A DNA stretch of 64,000 nt from Reinekea sp. G2M2-21 (GCF_015687175.1 NZ_JADPQG010000005.1:310001-374000), one strand, 5' to 3'; counted from the stretch's first letter, positions 45,314-55,295 are shown. Notes: a model not told the origin generated them from the letters alone. A program made the numbers and translations.

Positions 45314-45516
45314 CGTGTTGAAACTCCATTATCGATAGTCGTGCTGGCAAAATAAGGTTCTAATGCGGGTTCCGGCGTCCGACTCGACGCACCGGGACAC
45401 ATTTTTAGGCAGACGAACGCTTTAACCGACGGTTCGGGAACCGATTACGCAGCCCTTGCGCAAAACTGTGCTAATCTGCCGTTGCCTAAAAACAAAAAAA
45501 CCAACAGGAGAGTGCT

Positions 45517-45879
45517 ATGAAAACCTATCAGGGGCATTGTCACTGCGGCAGCGTGACGTTTGAGGTGACGGCAAATGAGCCCATTACCTCCGGTGTACGG
45601 TGTAACTGCTCCTTATGCCGTCGTAAAGCCGCGGTTATGGTGATCGTCGATAATGTACAGTTCAAACTGACGGGTGGTCAGGACGCGTTGTCAGAGTACC
45701 AATGGAATACCAAGCTGGCCCATCACTACTTTTGCAGTAAATGCGGCATATACACACACCATCAGCCACGTACCATGCAGGACAAAATCGGCTTTAACGC
45801 CGCTTGTGTGGATGAGCTGGAGCCGTTGACCTTTGATATCGATATCCGCAATGGACAAGGGCTTTCGTTGGAGTCTTAA
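45517..45879 (+). CDS. GFA/CENP-V-family zinc protein
   Basis: 120 residues with the family's zinc-binding cysteines: GHCHCGSVTFEV, CNCSLCRRK, and HHYFCSKCGIYTHH. The family includes glutathione-dependent formaldehyde-activating enzyme homologues, but most members are of unknown function and I would not assign the reaction. Good AGGAGAG before the ATG. A stand-alone gene. Confidence 0.88.
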   Translation: MKTYQGHCHCGSVTFEVTANEPITSGVRCNCSLCRRKAAVMVIVDNVQFKLTGGQDALSEYQWNTKLAHHYFCSKCGIYTHHQPRTMQDKIGFNAACVDELEPLTFDIDIRNGQGLSLES

Positions 45880-45989
45880 TGCCGGATGTTTCGCTACCCC
45901 TCGATTACCTGATATCGCTGATCAAGAGGTGTTCCATGATTCGGAGAACCAATCCGACCTTCACCAGAGGTGAGGTCGTTAAAATTGAA

Positions 45990-46200
45990 TCGAAGCCCAT
46001 TGGGACTTCGCTTTTAATCGATTTTCCCCCCCATTTGTCGCATACTTCAGTTTTTTGCCATTCCTTGCACTTTCGTCGAACGCTCGCTTGAGCGTGTGTC
46101 CCTTCACACGTGGTGCTTTCAAGGATATTCATGACCCTCAGTCCGTTGCGTGGTGCTCATCATTGCAGCCAAAGCAGATACGACGAGTAGACTGTTGGCT
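45990..46200 (+). repeat. Structured repeat, copy R4 (worn, + orientation)
   Basis: Diverged relative of 62809-63080. It keeps the hairpin CGAAGCCC/GGGACTTCG at the left, the TTGTCGC arm, the GAACGCTCGCTTGAGCG block, a stem CGTGTG/CACACG (46093-46110), and the tail CAGCCAAAGCAGATACGACG. Stem B is decayed. It lies in the gene-free stretch 45880-46644, in which I see nothing else of note. Confidence 0.6.
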
Positions 46201-46644
46201 CATATCCCTATCTAAGGCTTGCATGAGTATATTTCCAATATTCCGCTAAACCATTTGCCGTGAATGAACCGTACTGCGTAACTCAGTTAAGATAGTTTTC
46301 CATGTTTGCCGAGTAGTCTTGGTAGTAGGTAAAAATACCCCCGCACTTAAACTAATTGTCGAGGTAAAGGGTTCGGTTTATGCTGCAGATAGTCTTGGCG
46401 CGGTGACTGCGAAAGCCTTTGTTTTTGACAAATAATCATTGAATCTTTGAAGAACATTAAAAACTGCAATAAGGACCCGATTTCCATCTTCGGCTATCAC
46501 CCGCCCAACAGATATTGGAAATGGAACGATTGCTAAAGAAGAATGCCAGGTGTTCTTCGCAAGTAAAGCCATCAAGAAATGTCAGTAAGACGTCTCGAAA
46601 CCCAGTTTCAATTCGGCGACCATTTTGTGCATAGGAGCTAGCAA

Positions 46645-47319
46645 ATGGGATACTATATTGACCTAAAGGAAATTAGCATTGACGAGTATAAAAATATCTT
46701 AAAATCAACCACGTTTATCTCAAGCTGGAAGATTCTGGAAAAGGATATTGATAAGAACCTCAATTTATTGAAAGTGAATAATGTTAGAAACCTTGATGAA
46801 CTATTGATTGCGTTGAAAGATAAAGAAAAAATTCAGAGGATGACAAAAATAACAGGTCTGTCTGAAGCGTATTTGTCGGTTCTCAAGCGAGTAGTTAACG
46901 GGTATAGACAGAAGCCAAATAGGATCAGAGATTTTTCGTGTATAGATGAAGATACCGCTAAACGGCTTGAGGACATTGGCATAAAGAATACTCTGCAATT
47001 GTATGCAGAAGTAGAGACTCAATCGAAGCGTCGGGTACTTTCAAAAACAACAGGGATCCATGCGAGCGTTATTTTAACTCTTACTAAGTTAGCAGACCTA
47101 TCTAGAATTCGATGGGTGAATCATACGTTTGCATACGTGTTGTTGGAGTCTGGCTACGATACCGCTGAGAAAATTGCAGACGCAGATTATAAAAAACTCT
47201 ATATAACTGTAAAGCGACTCAATCAAGAAAGAAAAATATACAAAGCAAGTATTGGCGAACGTGATATGGAAATGATTATCGATTCCGCCAAAGGTCTGAG
47301 TGCGGATATTGAATATTGA
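46645..47319 (+). CDS. DUF4332-like helix-hairpin-helix protein, AT-rich gene
   Basis: 224 residues, Lys- and Ile-rich, helical. Two repeats resemble the helix-hairpin-helix of DUF4332: LKVNNVRNLDELLIALKDKE...MTKITGLSEAYL, and SCIDEDTAKRLEDIGIKNTLQLYAEV...LSKTTGIHASVI. Such modules often bind DNA non-specifically. AGGAGC precedes the ATG. The gene is much richer in A and T than its neighbours and is preceded by a gene-free stretch with a worn structured repeat, so recent transfer is likely. Role unknown. Confidence 0.7.
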   Translation: MGYYIDLKEISIDEYKNILKSTTFISSWKILEKDIDKNLNLLKVNNVRNLDELLIALKDKEKIQRMTKITGLSEAYLSVLKRVVNGYRQKPNRIRDFSCIDEDTAKRLEDIGIKNTLQLYAEVETQSKRRVLSKTTGIHASVILTLTKLADLSRIRWVNHTFAYVLLESGYDTAEKIADADYKKLYITVKRLNQERKIYKASIGERDMEMIIDSAKGLSADIEY

Positions 47320-47379
47320 ATGTTTACTAGTGCGTAAAAATTAACTGTTAACCTCCAAGTTTGCTTGCATATGAATGGC

Positions 47380-48246
47380 TTATTGCCAGCTACTATCAAA
47401 CCAATACTGACTGGGGATGCTCAGAGTGCGATCACTCATTGTTGGATTATTTATCGTGATCCGTACACGGTTTTGCATATGAGCGTTGTCTAGCATTTTT
47501 CGAGTGGCAGGATGGGTACGAAAGAACTCAATAAACGATCCGTCTTCGTGAGCCTTTATGAGCCCGTGATAAACGGCATCGTGTAGGGCTTTATTTTCTT
47601 TTGAAACAAAGTAATACACAGCAAATGGGTAAACAAGAGAAACAGAGGGCTCAACAACTAAGTTCGGGTATTCTTCTTTGAATCGTTCTAGTTCTACAAA
47701 CGGTTCGTTCGCACCTCTAGGAAAGTAGTCGATTCGTTTGTACTCAGTCAGTGTGAATAAGTTAGGATATTCCTCCGTCATCAAGGGTAGTTCTGCGTTT
47801 TTAAAAACTGCCACATCTGGCCAAGTAGGTCCCTGTCCAGCAGTGAATTGGCGAAGGTCGGTGAGGTTTTTTACTTGCGAGAATGCCTCCAGAAGGTCTT
47901 TATGAATGATGAAAATTCGATTGCCAATCAGCCCTCCGTACAAAGGAATATAAATGGCTTGAAGCTTTTCTTCGAAATCGGCTTGTGTGCCTGCGCTCAT
48001 GATCGTAACTTCTTCTGCACCTATCATGATCATTCGTCGTGCACGTTCTTCGTTCATTTCCATTTGGGTCAGTGAAAGTGAGTAGGGTACGCCACTTTTA
48101 TCTAATGCAAGTTTTAGCAATTGGTAATCGTAGGAGTTTTCTTTGTCTCGGCCCAATTCACTTGGGTATATGACGTTCAACGTTTCCGCTGTCGCGAGCG
48201 AGCAAAACACTAGCACAAAAAATAGACGAAAGAGTCGTGCTCTCAT
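47380..48246 (-). CDS. Solute-binding-protein-like periplasmic protein
   Basis: 288 residues: signal peptide MRARLFRLFFVLVFCSLATA, then a fold resembling bacterial extracellular solute-binding family 3 (ETLNVIYPSELGRDKENSYD, YIPLYGGLIGNRIFII, VYPFAVYYFVSKENKALHDA). There is no transporter or sensor gene next to it, so it may serve a distant receptor or act on its own. Monocistronic. Confidence 0.75.
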   Translation of the reverse strand: MRARLFRLFFVLVFCSLATAETLNVIYPSELGRDKENSYDYQLLKLALDKSGVPYSLSLTQMEMNEERARRMIMIGAEEVTIMSAGTQADFEEKLQAIYIPLYGGLIGNRIFIIHKDLLEAFSQVKNLTDLRQFTAGQGPTWPDVAVFKNAELPLMTEEYPNLFTLTEYKRIDYFPRGANEPFVELERFKEEYPNLVVEPSVSLVYPFAVYYFVSKENKALHDAVYHGLIKAHEDGSFIEFFRTHPATRKMLDNAHMQNRVRITINNPTMSDRTLSIPSQYWFDSSWQ

Positions 48247-48517
48247 GGCGAAATCCAGTTAATACTTCTTCAGAACAGTATAGGCTAGAATTTGATCAAT
48301 CATCTGAATGATGTGATTATTCTTTGTGAAACGCCGATTGAACTTGGCTCACTATTTTCGTTCTGTCGCGATATCTTCAAGCATTCTGATTGGCCAATCT
48401 GGGCGTTAATCAGCGGTGGTATTCCTATTGACTAGGTTAAAATAGCAATGGCATTTCTGAAGCGCCAACAGGATAAAAGCTGCAGGCCGTCAGGAAATGC
48501 TTTTTACCTTCCGAAGC

Positions 48518-48625
48518 CAAGGCTTCTCTGAATACTTGCTATCTACCTCAGCGGGTGCAGAAATGCGCAAATGTCGAGGCAAGTTCTGCAGGCAATATTC
48601 ATTATCTTGGCAAAGGATTGCCCTA
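48518..48625 (+). mobile_element. MITE-like element, family 1, copy 4 (internally deleted)
   Basis: About 108 bp. It keeps the left terminal repeat (AAGGCTTCTCTGAATA) and left interior through CAAAGGA, then jumps straight to the right terminus TTGCCCTA, missing about 160 bp. Both ends are kept, which is typical of an internal-deletion derivative. The rest of 48247-48851 holds no gene I can support. Confidence 0.7.
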
Positions 48626-48851
48626 GGTATTCGGTTTGAATCGCCAACTCCTTTTTACTGGCATTATATGGTTTTTAAGTGTGTTGTTTTGTCGTTACTA
48701 GACCCATTGAAAAAAATGGAAGAGGCCTTGCGACCAAAACAATTATGAGATCACTTAGTTACCAGATAAACCCTAGCCAATTGCATGCCTAAAAAAGGTC
48801 TTAATAGGACACGTCGGAAGCTTAGTTACCTTCGTGCGCGCGCAGTAAAAC

Positions 48852-49262
48852 TCAAGCCAAGTTCTGGTGCTCAGAGCTGTCCTGGAATTGCGCTATAACC
48901 GATTCCACAAAGTGGCTGAGTTCAATTGGGTTTCGTGAAGCCTGAAACGGAATGGGTAATTGCGACAGGGCCTGGGGTTTGCGCACGGCACCGACGATGG
49001 CCTGGTTCACCAGTACCGCAATGCCAGCACAGCCCTGTTGCGCCAGTTTACTGTATTGTTGAACAACCATTTCGGTATCTATGTTCGCCAGGGTGACGGT
49101 GCTTTGTGGGTGTTCAAACAAAACCCATTGCCCAAGTCCCCGAGCGGCATCTGTGATGGCCTGGAAGTACTGCTCTGTCACCTCCGCGGTGAATGCGGTT
49201 CGGGGGATCCCGTAAACGACGGGGGCTTGCACGTGTACTTCAAACTCGACGTTGCTATTCAT
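48852..49262 (-). CDS. Conserved-looking hypothetical protein
   Basis: About 136 residues, not recognised. Soluble, with alternating strands and helices: FEVHVQAPVVYGIPRTAFTA, ARGLGQWVLFEHPQSTVTLA, GIAVLVNQAIVGAVRKPQAL. A STAS-like or small regulatory fold is possible. ATG 49262 with a GGA about nine bases upstream is better than TTG 49283. It lies in the same direction as the DUF3530 gene, 82 bp after it, so they may share a transcript. Confidence 0.55.
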   Translation of the reverse strand: MNSNVEFEVHVQAPVVYGIPRTAFTAEVTEQYFQAITDAARGLGQWVLFEHPQSTVTLANIDTEMVVQQYSKLAQQGCAGIAVLVNQAIVGAVRKPQALSQLPIPFQASRNPIELSHFVESVIAQFQDSSEHQNLA

Positions 49263-49344
49263 AACAATGTCCGCTGTCTTCAAACGGCTCTAACCGTTCA
49301 AAATGGTAAATAAGATTATAGTCGGCATTATGGTGCGCGCGAGT

Positions 49345-50229
49345 TTAGAACGTTGGTTTATTTGTCAGGTTGGCTTCATACCCGGCGGCGTGGTTGCGCA
49401 ACCAACCCCACACGCGTCGTGTGGTGCGGTCAATGGCCGTGGAACCGTAAAAACCCTGGCGCAGGGCATCGTGGATCTGCAAATAATCGGGGTGTTCGGC
49501 CCGAACGGCGGTGGCTTTGCGTTTACGAGCCTGTTGATGTGAGTAATCACTGTCGTTCATATATAGGTCCAGCACAGGGACGGTCAGTTGCCCTAAATAA
49601 TCGGGCAATTCCGGGTAATTCAGCGACGCATCAATCAGGATCAGTGCATAGCCTTCCACTTCATCTTCGCTGATCCGCTCACTTAAGTAACGGCTGGCCC
49701 AATAGGCGCCGTCACCATAGCCGATGACGGCGATATTGAAGATGCCATCACCATTCAATTGCTTAATACCCGACGCGACTCGCGCTAAAACCCGGTTTTG
49801 CTGGTCTTCGTCACTGACAGGGCCAGGATCCGATGCATTCTCATTCAGCGGAAGCACGCCAATGGCATCGCGCAGCGGTGTAGGTAGGTCAATTGATAAG
49901 GTGGTCCAACCCACAGCGGGTAAGTATTCACGTACTTGCCGCAACAGGTACGGCCAATCAGGGGTTTGCCCGGCATCGTGTAAGATCAACACGCCGCCCT
50001 CTGGTGATGCGGTCTCCTGTTCCAATTGCAGGGCGATAAACCGTTCCTGGTCGGTTGTTAACTCCAACACCTGTTCTGCTTGGAGCGAGTTTTGGTATTG
50101 GCGTTGTAAGTCGAGGCTGCGGGACAAGTGCGGTGTCGGAACAGGCGCAGCAAGGCTTACTAGCCCAAGAGGGACGATCAAAACGGCGATCAAACCAATA
50201 AATTGACGGATTCGAAATTGACCTAGCAT
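49345..50229 (-). CDS. DUF3530-family exported alpha/beta-hydrolase-like protein
   Basis: 294 residues: membrane anchor or signal (IGLIAVLIVPLGLVSLAAPV), then an alpha/beta-hydrolase-like core (GGVLILHDAGQTPDWPYLLR, GWTTLSIDLPTP, IAVIGYGDGAYWASRYLSER). At the nucleophile elbow the usual GxSxG Ser is replaced (GYGDG), as in other DUF3530 proteins, so classic serine-hydrolase activity is doubtful. It is divergent from rpe by 48 bp. Confidence 0.82.
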   Translation of the reverse strand: MLGQFRIRQFIGLIAVLIVPLGLVSLAAPVPTPHLSRSLDLQRQYQNSLQAEQVLELTTDQERFIALQLEQETASPEGGVLILHDAGQTPDWPYLLRQVREYLPAVGWTTLSIDLPTPLRDAIGVLPLNENASDPGPVSDEDQQNRVLARVASGIKQLNGDGIFNIAVIGYGDGAYWASRYLSERISEDEVEGYALILIDASLNYPELPDYLGQLTVPVLDLYMNDSDYSHQQARKRKATAVRAEHPDYLQIHDALRQGFYGSTAIDRTTRRVWGWLRNHAAGYEANLTNKPTF

Positions 50230-50277
50230 TTATAACCCCTAGAATGTCCGCTCCCGACTAACCAAGGTTTCCATTCG

Positions 50278-50949
50278 ATGTCTGATTTTCTCATTGCGCC
50301 TTCTATCCTGTCTGCCGATTTCGCCCGTTTGGGAGAAGAAGTCGATAATGTTCTAGCCGCTGGTGCGGATTGGGTCCACTTTGATGTCATGGACAACCAT
50401 TATGTCCCGAATCTCACGATTGGTCCGATGGTTTGTAAAGCTTTGCGCAATCACGGCGTCACCGCACCGATTGACGTTCATCTGATGGTCTCTCCAGTAG
50501 ATCGGCTGATAGGCGATTTTATTGAGGCAGGCGCCAGTATGATTACCTTTCATCCGGAAGGCAGTGAGCATATCGACCGCTCTCTGCAATTGATCAAAAA
50601 TGCCGGTTTGCAAGCTGGCCTGGTGTTTAACCCCGCCACGCCACTGCATCATCTGGATTATGTCATGGATAAAATCGACATGATTCTGATCATGTCGGTG
50701 AATCCGGGCTTTGGTGGCCAGTCGTTTATCCCGTCGGCGCTGGATAAGCTGCGTGAAGCGCGCCAGCGCATTGAGGCGAGCGACCGTCACATTCGTCTGG
50801 AAGTCGACGGTGGCGTTAAAGTCGATAACATTCGGGAAATTGCCGAAGCCGGGGCCGATACCTTTGTCGCCGGGTCTGCTATTTTCAATGCAGACGATTA
50901 CGCCGAACAAATTCGTAACATGCGTGCTGAGCTTGCGTTGGTAAAATAA
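50278..50949 (+). CDS. rpe: Ribulose-phosphate 3-epimerase
   Basis: 223 residues, standard length. TIM-barrel motifs: [33 protein letters not shown] with the catalytic Asp, [20 protein letters not shown] with the phosphate grip, and [12 protein letters not shown] with the second catalytic Asp. It interconverts ribulose 5-phosphate and xylulose 5-phosphate in the pentose phosphate pathway. The HAD phosphatase gene follows closely, as phosphatases often do in rpe operons (usually gph). Confidence 0.97.
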   Translation: MSDFLIAPSILSADFARLGEEVDNVLAAGADWVHFDVMDNHYVPNLTIGPMVCKALRNHGVTAPIDVHLMVSPVDRLIGDFIEAGASMITFHPEGSEHIDRSLQLIKNAGLQAGLVFNPATPLHHLDYVMDKIDMILIMSVNPGFGGQSFIPSALDKLREARQRIEASDRHIRLEVDGGVKVDNIREIAEAGADTFVAGSAIFNADDYAEQIRNMRAELALVK

Positions 50950-51026
50950 CCTCACGTTTGACCGGCAGCACTCAATTCCCCAGCGGACGTGAAACGCGTT
51001 CGCTACCCACAGCAATAGGATCAATT

Positions 51027-51869
51027 TTGGACGAATTACTGGTATTTGATTTAGACGGAACCTTGCTTAATAGCCGGGAAAAACTTTCCGATGTCACCCG
51101 GCATGCGTTGTCGGAACTCGATCGTCTGGGGGTCAACTGGACGATTGCGACCGGTCGAATGCCGCACGGCGGCCGTGAAGCCTTGCCCGGCATTCATTTC
51201 AAGCACCCTCAGGTGTACAAAAATGGCGTATTGATGTGGGACTTAAATGAAGACAAAGTCATCAGCAAAATGCCGATGGATCGCGTTGAGGTCATTGAAG
51301 TCTGCAAGCGCCTGCGTAAACGCGGCATTAACCCGTGGCTGAACACTATCGATCACGAAGATAATATCGGCGCTGTCATTACCGGTATTTCAACGCAGCG
51401 CGAGCGAGAATGGGCCGACTTTTTGAACCATGAAGGCATCGTTGTTCAGGAGCGTTCCGATTACTCCGATATTGAAGAGCATATTCTGAACATTTTTGCC
51501 GCCACCGATAACGCCGCCGTAATGGACATGGCCGAGGAACTGGCCGACGTGACCGGTGTCGCTGTATTTGCCGGGCACGACATGTATAACCCAGGCAACT
51601 ATTGGATGGACATCCACCACGCCGGAGGCACCAAAGGCGACGCCGCGAAGCTCATTCAACAGCAACTGGGTGCGAAAAAGATGATCTGTTTTGGTGACTC
51701 AGACAACGATATTTCCATGTTTAAGCTAGCCGATGAATGTTACGCCATGGGGCAAGGCCTAGATGAGCTCAAGGCCATAGCGACCGCGACCATCGGGACC
51801 AATAACGAGCATGGTGTGGCTCAGTTTTTGGCGAGTCGCTATGGTTTCGAGTTGCCTGATCGGGATTAA
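51027..51869 (+). CDS. Cof-type HAD-superfamily phosphatase
   Basis: About 280 residues: HAD motif [14 protein letters not shown] at the very N terminus, motif II IATGR, motif III Lys in [11 protein letters not shown], and motif [15 protein letters not shown]. The large C2-type cap fits the Cof/YbiV group, which act on sugar or nucleotide phosphates. TTG 51027 with AGGA at 51017-51020 puts motif I at the usual distance; the longer reading from TTG 50958 adds an unconserved tail. It shares the rpe transcript (77 bp gap) and its stop overlaps the convergent chemoreceptor gene by four bp. Confidence 0.88.
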   Translation: MDELLVFDLDGTLLNSREKLSDVTRHALSELDRLGVNWTIATGRMPHGGREALPGIHFKHPQVYKNGVLMWDLNEDKVISKMPMDRVEVIEVCKRLRKRGINPWLNTIDHEDNIGAVITGISTQREREWADFLNHEGIVVQERSDYSDIEEHILNIFAATDNAAVMDMAEELADVTGVAVFAGHDMYNPGNYWMDIHHAGGTKGDAAKLIQQQLGAKKMICFGDSDNDISMFKLADECYAMGQGLDELKAIATATIGTNNEHGVAQFLASRYGFELPDRD

Positions 51870-53917
51870 CCGATCTTAAAGGCCACGACCTGCTGACTCA
51901 GGGTTTCGGCCATTTCATTCAACTGCTCGGCGGACTCGGATGTCTGTTGCGCCAGCTCAGACGAGCGCTTCGCCGAGTCGTTTAATGACACTGAACTGTT
52001 GCTGATTTCTTCGCTGACCGAACTTTGCTCTTCAGAGGCGGTCGCCGTTTGCATGGTCATGTCGTTAATTTCACGCGTGTACTGGGCAATGGTGGTTAAC
52101 GCGGCCATCACTTTTTCCGAGTAATCCACCGACCGTGATGAGTAATCACCCGCCGTCGTAACCGAGGCCACCGCCGATTGCGAACTCTTCTGCAGACCGT
52201 CGATGATGCCCTTGATCTCCGAGGTGGATTCCTGTGTTCGCTGCGCCAGATTTCTCACTTCATCGGCCACCACGGCAAAGCCGCGACCTTGCTCACCGGC
52301 ACGTGCTGCTTCAATGGCTGCATTCAGTGCGAGCAGATTGGTCTGTTCAGCAATGCTACCAATCACTTCCAGCACAGAACCAACGTTTTCCGACTCTTTC
52401 GCTAACGCCTGAATAATTTGAATCGCTGTTTTCAGCTCTTCAGCTGCCTGTTGGGTAATGTCTTGCGAGTTCTGCATCAGGGTAGAACCTTCGGTCACGG
52501 CCTCCGCGGTTTTGTTGGTTTGTTCGGACGTTGTGCTGGCGTTTTGTGCCACCTCGCGGATGCTGGCCGCCATTTCTGTTATCGCCGTGGCGATTTGGTC
52601 AGCCTCTTCGTTTTGTTGGGCAACGACCTGTTTGTTTTCAACCGAAACATGGCGTAACGCGTCACTGGCCTCAGACAAATGTTTAACCTGTTGCAGCAAC
52701 GCATTAATCAACTCCGAAAACGACAGGCGAGTCGATTCCAGTTGCCGCAAGACCTGATGAATTTCATTTTTGGAGTCACGTTGACCCAGACCCGTCTCAC
52801 ATTGGTTGCTGGTCAGGTCGCCCGAACCGATTTTCACCAAGGCGTCAGTGACATCCTGCAATGGCGCGAGCTTGCTGCGCACAGACAAAAAGGAAATGGC
52901 GAGCAGTGCAATCACGGAGACGATGGACATGATGATCAGGTTGTTTCTCAGCGCCAGCGCTTCTTGAGTAAATTCGTCGACATAACCCACACCGCCAATT
53001 ACCCAATCCCATTGGTCAAAGTGGGTGTAGGCTAATAATTTCTGCTTCTGTTTACCTTGTTCCGTGCGGTTGAACTCATAGCTGCCTTCATCTTTGGTTA
53101 ACATCTCAGGGTCAACCAACATGCCATCGGCATCCTTAAGTTCCGCTAATCGTTTTCCTTTTAAACTCGGATGGATCATCACGCGACCTTGCTCGTTGCC
53201 CGCCAGTGCATTAACGGCAAACACGTAGCCACTGTCCCCAATGCGTAACTGAGCAATAATGTTGGACAGGTCAGACAGCGCTTCCGTAAAGTCCTGACCG
53301 ACAAACAATATACCGATCACCTTTCCGGATTGATCTATGACTGGGTCGTATCGGGTCATGTACTCACGGCCGAACAATGTGGCACGGCCGATATACGACT
53401 GCCCATTAATGAAATTCTGATAACCAGGGTGGGTCTTGCCTAAAAACGTACCCATCGCGCGGCTGCCGTCGGCTTTTTTCAAGCTGGTGGTGACCCGAAG
53501 AAAATCGTCTCCCGTTTTTACAAACAGTGTGGCCACAACATTGGTCAGCGCCGTGAATTCGTCAATCCGGGTAAAATCGTTATTGAGGACTTCACCGTTT
53601 AAGGCAATGGCCGGTGCGGTGTAATCACCCGTTTTCAGCGTTTGACCCGGCACCAGGGCCAGTTTGCCGGGAAACAGTTTTTTGATGATCGCCGCGTAGT
53701 TGGAAATTTCTTTTTCCAGCGAGGTACTGAATTGCGAGAACTGTTGGTCAATCAGCTCAACTTCATGCAATACGTCTTGCCGTGCCTTGTCTAAGGCACT
53801 GCTTGTGGAAGACACCGAGATGTACAAAATCATCGACGTAAACACCACCAGGTTAATGGCCAGCAGAATGAGGATGATTTGTCTGGCTAAAGGCATTGCG
53901 TTAAAACGTGAGAACAT
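51866..53917 (-). CDS. Methyl-accepting chemotaxis protein with Cache sensor
   Basis: 683 residues. TM1 is near residues 10-32; a large periplasmic double-Cache region of the Cache_3/Cache_2 fusion type follows ([48 protein letters not shown]). TM2 is near 335-355, then HAMP ([20 protein letters not shown]), then a cytoplasmic signalling domain with the highly conserved hairpin [20 protein letters not shown]. Methylation helices flank it. It feeds CheA in chemotaxis; its ligand is not predictable. AGGGTC precedes the ATG. Confidence 0.95.
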   Translation of the reverse strand: MFSRFNAMPLARQIILILLAINLVVFTSMILYISVSSTSSALDKARQDVLHEVELIDQQFSQFSTSLEKEISNYAAIIKKLFPGKLALVPGQTLKTGDYTAPAIALNGEVLNNDFTRIDEFTALTNVVATLFVKTGDDFLRVTTSLKKADGSRAMGTFLGKTHPGYQNFINGQSYIGRATLFGREYMTRYDPVIDQSGKVIGILFVGQDFTEALSDLSNIIAQLRIGDSGYVFAVNALAGNEQGRVMIHPSLKGKRLAELKDADGMLVDPEMLTKDEGSYEFNRTEQGKQKQKLLAYTHFDQWDWVIGGVGYVDEFTQEALALRNNLIIMSIVSVIALLAISFLSVRSKLAPLQDVTDALVKIGSGDLTSNQCETGLGQRDSKNEIHQVLRQLESTRLSFSELINALLQQVKHLSEASDALRHVSVENKQVVAQQNEEADQIATAITEMAASIREVAQNASTTSEQTNKTAEAVTEGSTLMQNSQDITQQAAEELKTAIQIIQALAKESENVGSVLEVIGSIAEQTNLLALNAAIEAARAGEQGRGFAVVADEVRNLAQRTQESTSEIKGIIDGLQKSSQSAVASVTTAGDYSSRSVDYSEKVMAALTTIAQYTREINDMTMQTATASEEQSSVSEEISNSSVSLNDSAKRSSELAQQTSESAEQLNEMAETLSQQVVAFKIG

Positions 53918-54140
53918 AATTTGACCCTATTCGCCGCGAAAGCGTGTCGTTGGAACCATTCATACGATCCGATTGCTTAGGCAGACTATATCGGAACCGG
54001 TTGATTGAACTTTAGTTGAGGTATAACGATTTTAAAGAATAATCGCCAATTTGATGATTTGAGTCGGCAAAAGACGGGGGCATTCTGTTCTGCGCGGCAC
54101 TGGGCGCGTTTGCTACGCTGACTGAGCCGATGCGGGTTCT

Positions 54141-54806
54141 TCAGCTGGTGTGCAACTGGGTCAACACGAAAGCGTGCAGAGCGATTTTGTCGGACTCCTC
54201 AACATTCACGAACTGAAGGCCGTAAAAGTGAGCGCCCTTAGCCTCATTAAACTGAACAGAACGCACGATGGATTTAATATGCAGAATTCGCTCGATCTCG
54301 CTGACCTCGATTTTAAACACCAAGTCCATCTCCTGATCTTCTTTTACCTTCATATCAGCGCCGTGGATTCGCGCTCCGTGTGTCGACAGGTCATCGATCA
54401 CCGCCGACATCGTATGTCGCTTACCCTCCAAACTGAACATTACCGAGCTGACAACATGCACCGTCGCACGGATAGACTTGCGCACCTCGCCCACCACCAG
54501 TTTCTCAGGCCAGGACAAGTGCAAATGGGGAAACGGAATAATGCTGACGTGAACCACTGTCGCCTCAAACGCACAGGCACCGTTGATCTGATTCACGAAC
54601 AGGCGGACCTTCACCTTATTTTTAGGTTTCACCGACATCGGCACACCCTGCTTTGTGGGTGTCGACACAATAATATTGCGGCCACGGTGATATCCGACCA
54701 GCGTGCAACGGTCCCGAGTGGCATCGTAGCCGTCGAACTCGAGTTGTAACACTTGTCCAGGGAGCAATTTAAGGGCTTCAAAGCTGATGTCTTTCTTTGC
54801 GGTCAT
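54141..54806 (-). CDS. YcgR-like PilZ-domain c-di-GMP effector
   Basis: 221 residues. The N-terminal YcgR/PilZN-like domain is LPGQVLQLEFDGYDATRDRC, then PMSVKPKNKVKVRLFV. The C-terminal PilZ domain has both ligand motifs intact: RKSIR (RxxxR type) in VGEVRKSIRATVHV and DDLSTHGARI (DxSxxG type). It should bind c-di-GMP and slow the flagellar motor or switch to a sessile state. It lies 223 bp upstream of the chemoreceptor gene on the same strand, and near the diguanylate-cyclase operon, so it may be its effector. Confidence 0.9.
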   Translation of the reverse strand: MTAKKDISFEALKLLPGQVLQLEFDGYDATRDRCTLVGYHRGRNIIVSTPTKQGVPMSVKPKNKVKVRLFVNQINGACAFEATVVHVSIIPFPHLHLSWPEKLVVGEVRKSIRATVHVVSSVMFSLEGKRHTMSAVIDDLSTHGARIHGADMKVKEDQEMDLVFKIEVSEIERILHIKSIVRSVQFNEAKGAHFYGLQFVNVEESDKIALHAFVLTQLHTS

Positions 54807-54959
54807 GTGTCGTTACTTTTACTCTGCATTCGCGGCATGAAGGGTAGATAGCCTGGTCGCCTTAGACTGACGCACAAGCCCATTATGTTAAAAAGTGTAG
54901 CCGAGCGTTTTACAAACGCGAATTGAAGAGTGGATGTTGTGGTTTTTGGTTTCGGCTGC

Positions 54960-55001
54960 CTTGTCAGCCAACGCGGATGCGACGAAACAGTTATTTACGC
55001 C
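54960..55001 (+). repeat. Structured repeat, copy R5 (tail only, + orientation)
   Basis: Matches only the right-hand tail of the + orientation copy at 63038-63076: GTCAGCCAA-GC-GATGCGACG followed by GTTATTTACGCC. It stands before copy R3 as the tail of R1 stands before R2, so the site seems to be the remains of a similar opposed pair. Confidence 0.55.
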
Positions 55002-55057
55002 AGTCCTTGGTACATAGAATTTAGAGGTTGGTTTTATCTATCGAGAAAGTAGCTCTT

Positions 55058-55295
55058 GCCGCGGTTTTCTCCGCCTTTCAAACGACCACGTGAAGCAATT
55101 TGCGTCTCACAGGTTGTTCAAGCAGGGATGCTTGAACAAGTGAGCCGGCCAGGGAAGGCCGTCGCGAACGACCTGTCGAAGACGAAATTGAGAAGTGTGA
55201 TCAGTCGTTTGTGGCGGCGGCTGGGATTGTTAAGGGCCGAGCCCGAATCGTCGGACCGGTTCGGCCCTTGACGGCGAAAAACTCCCAACGAAACC
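55058..55295 (-). repeat. Structured repeat, copy R3 (- orientation)
   Basis: About 240 bp, closely similar to R2 (63161-63384). It keeps a long closing pair (CAAACGAC with GTCGTTTG), stem B TTGTTCAAGCA/TGCTTGAACAA (55114-55139), stem CGGCC/GGCCG, a wobble-tolerant stem ACGTGAA/TTTGCGT, and an outer hairpin AAGGGCCGA...TCGGCCCTT (55232-55269). Between 54807 and 55558 nothing else is seen apart from R5. The open frame through it (55056-55271) is a by-product. Confidence 0.75.

Noticed and set aside
50353-51024. 223-codon minus-strand frame
   Set aside because: Mirror of rpe; the real gene is unmistakable on the plus strand.
54150-54749. 199-codon plus-strand frame
   Set aside because: Antisense of the PilZ protein gene, whose ligand motifs are intact.
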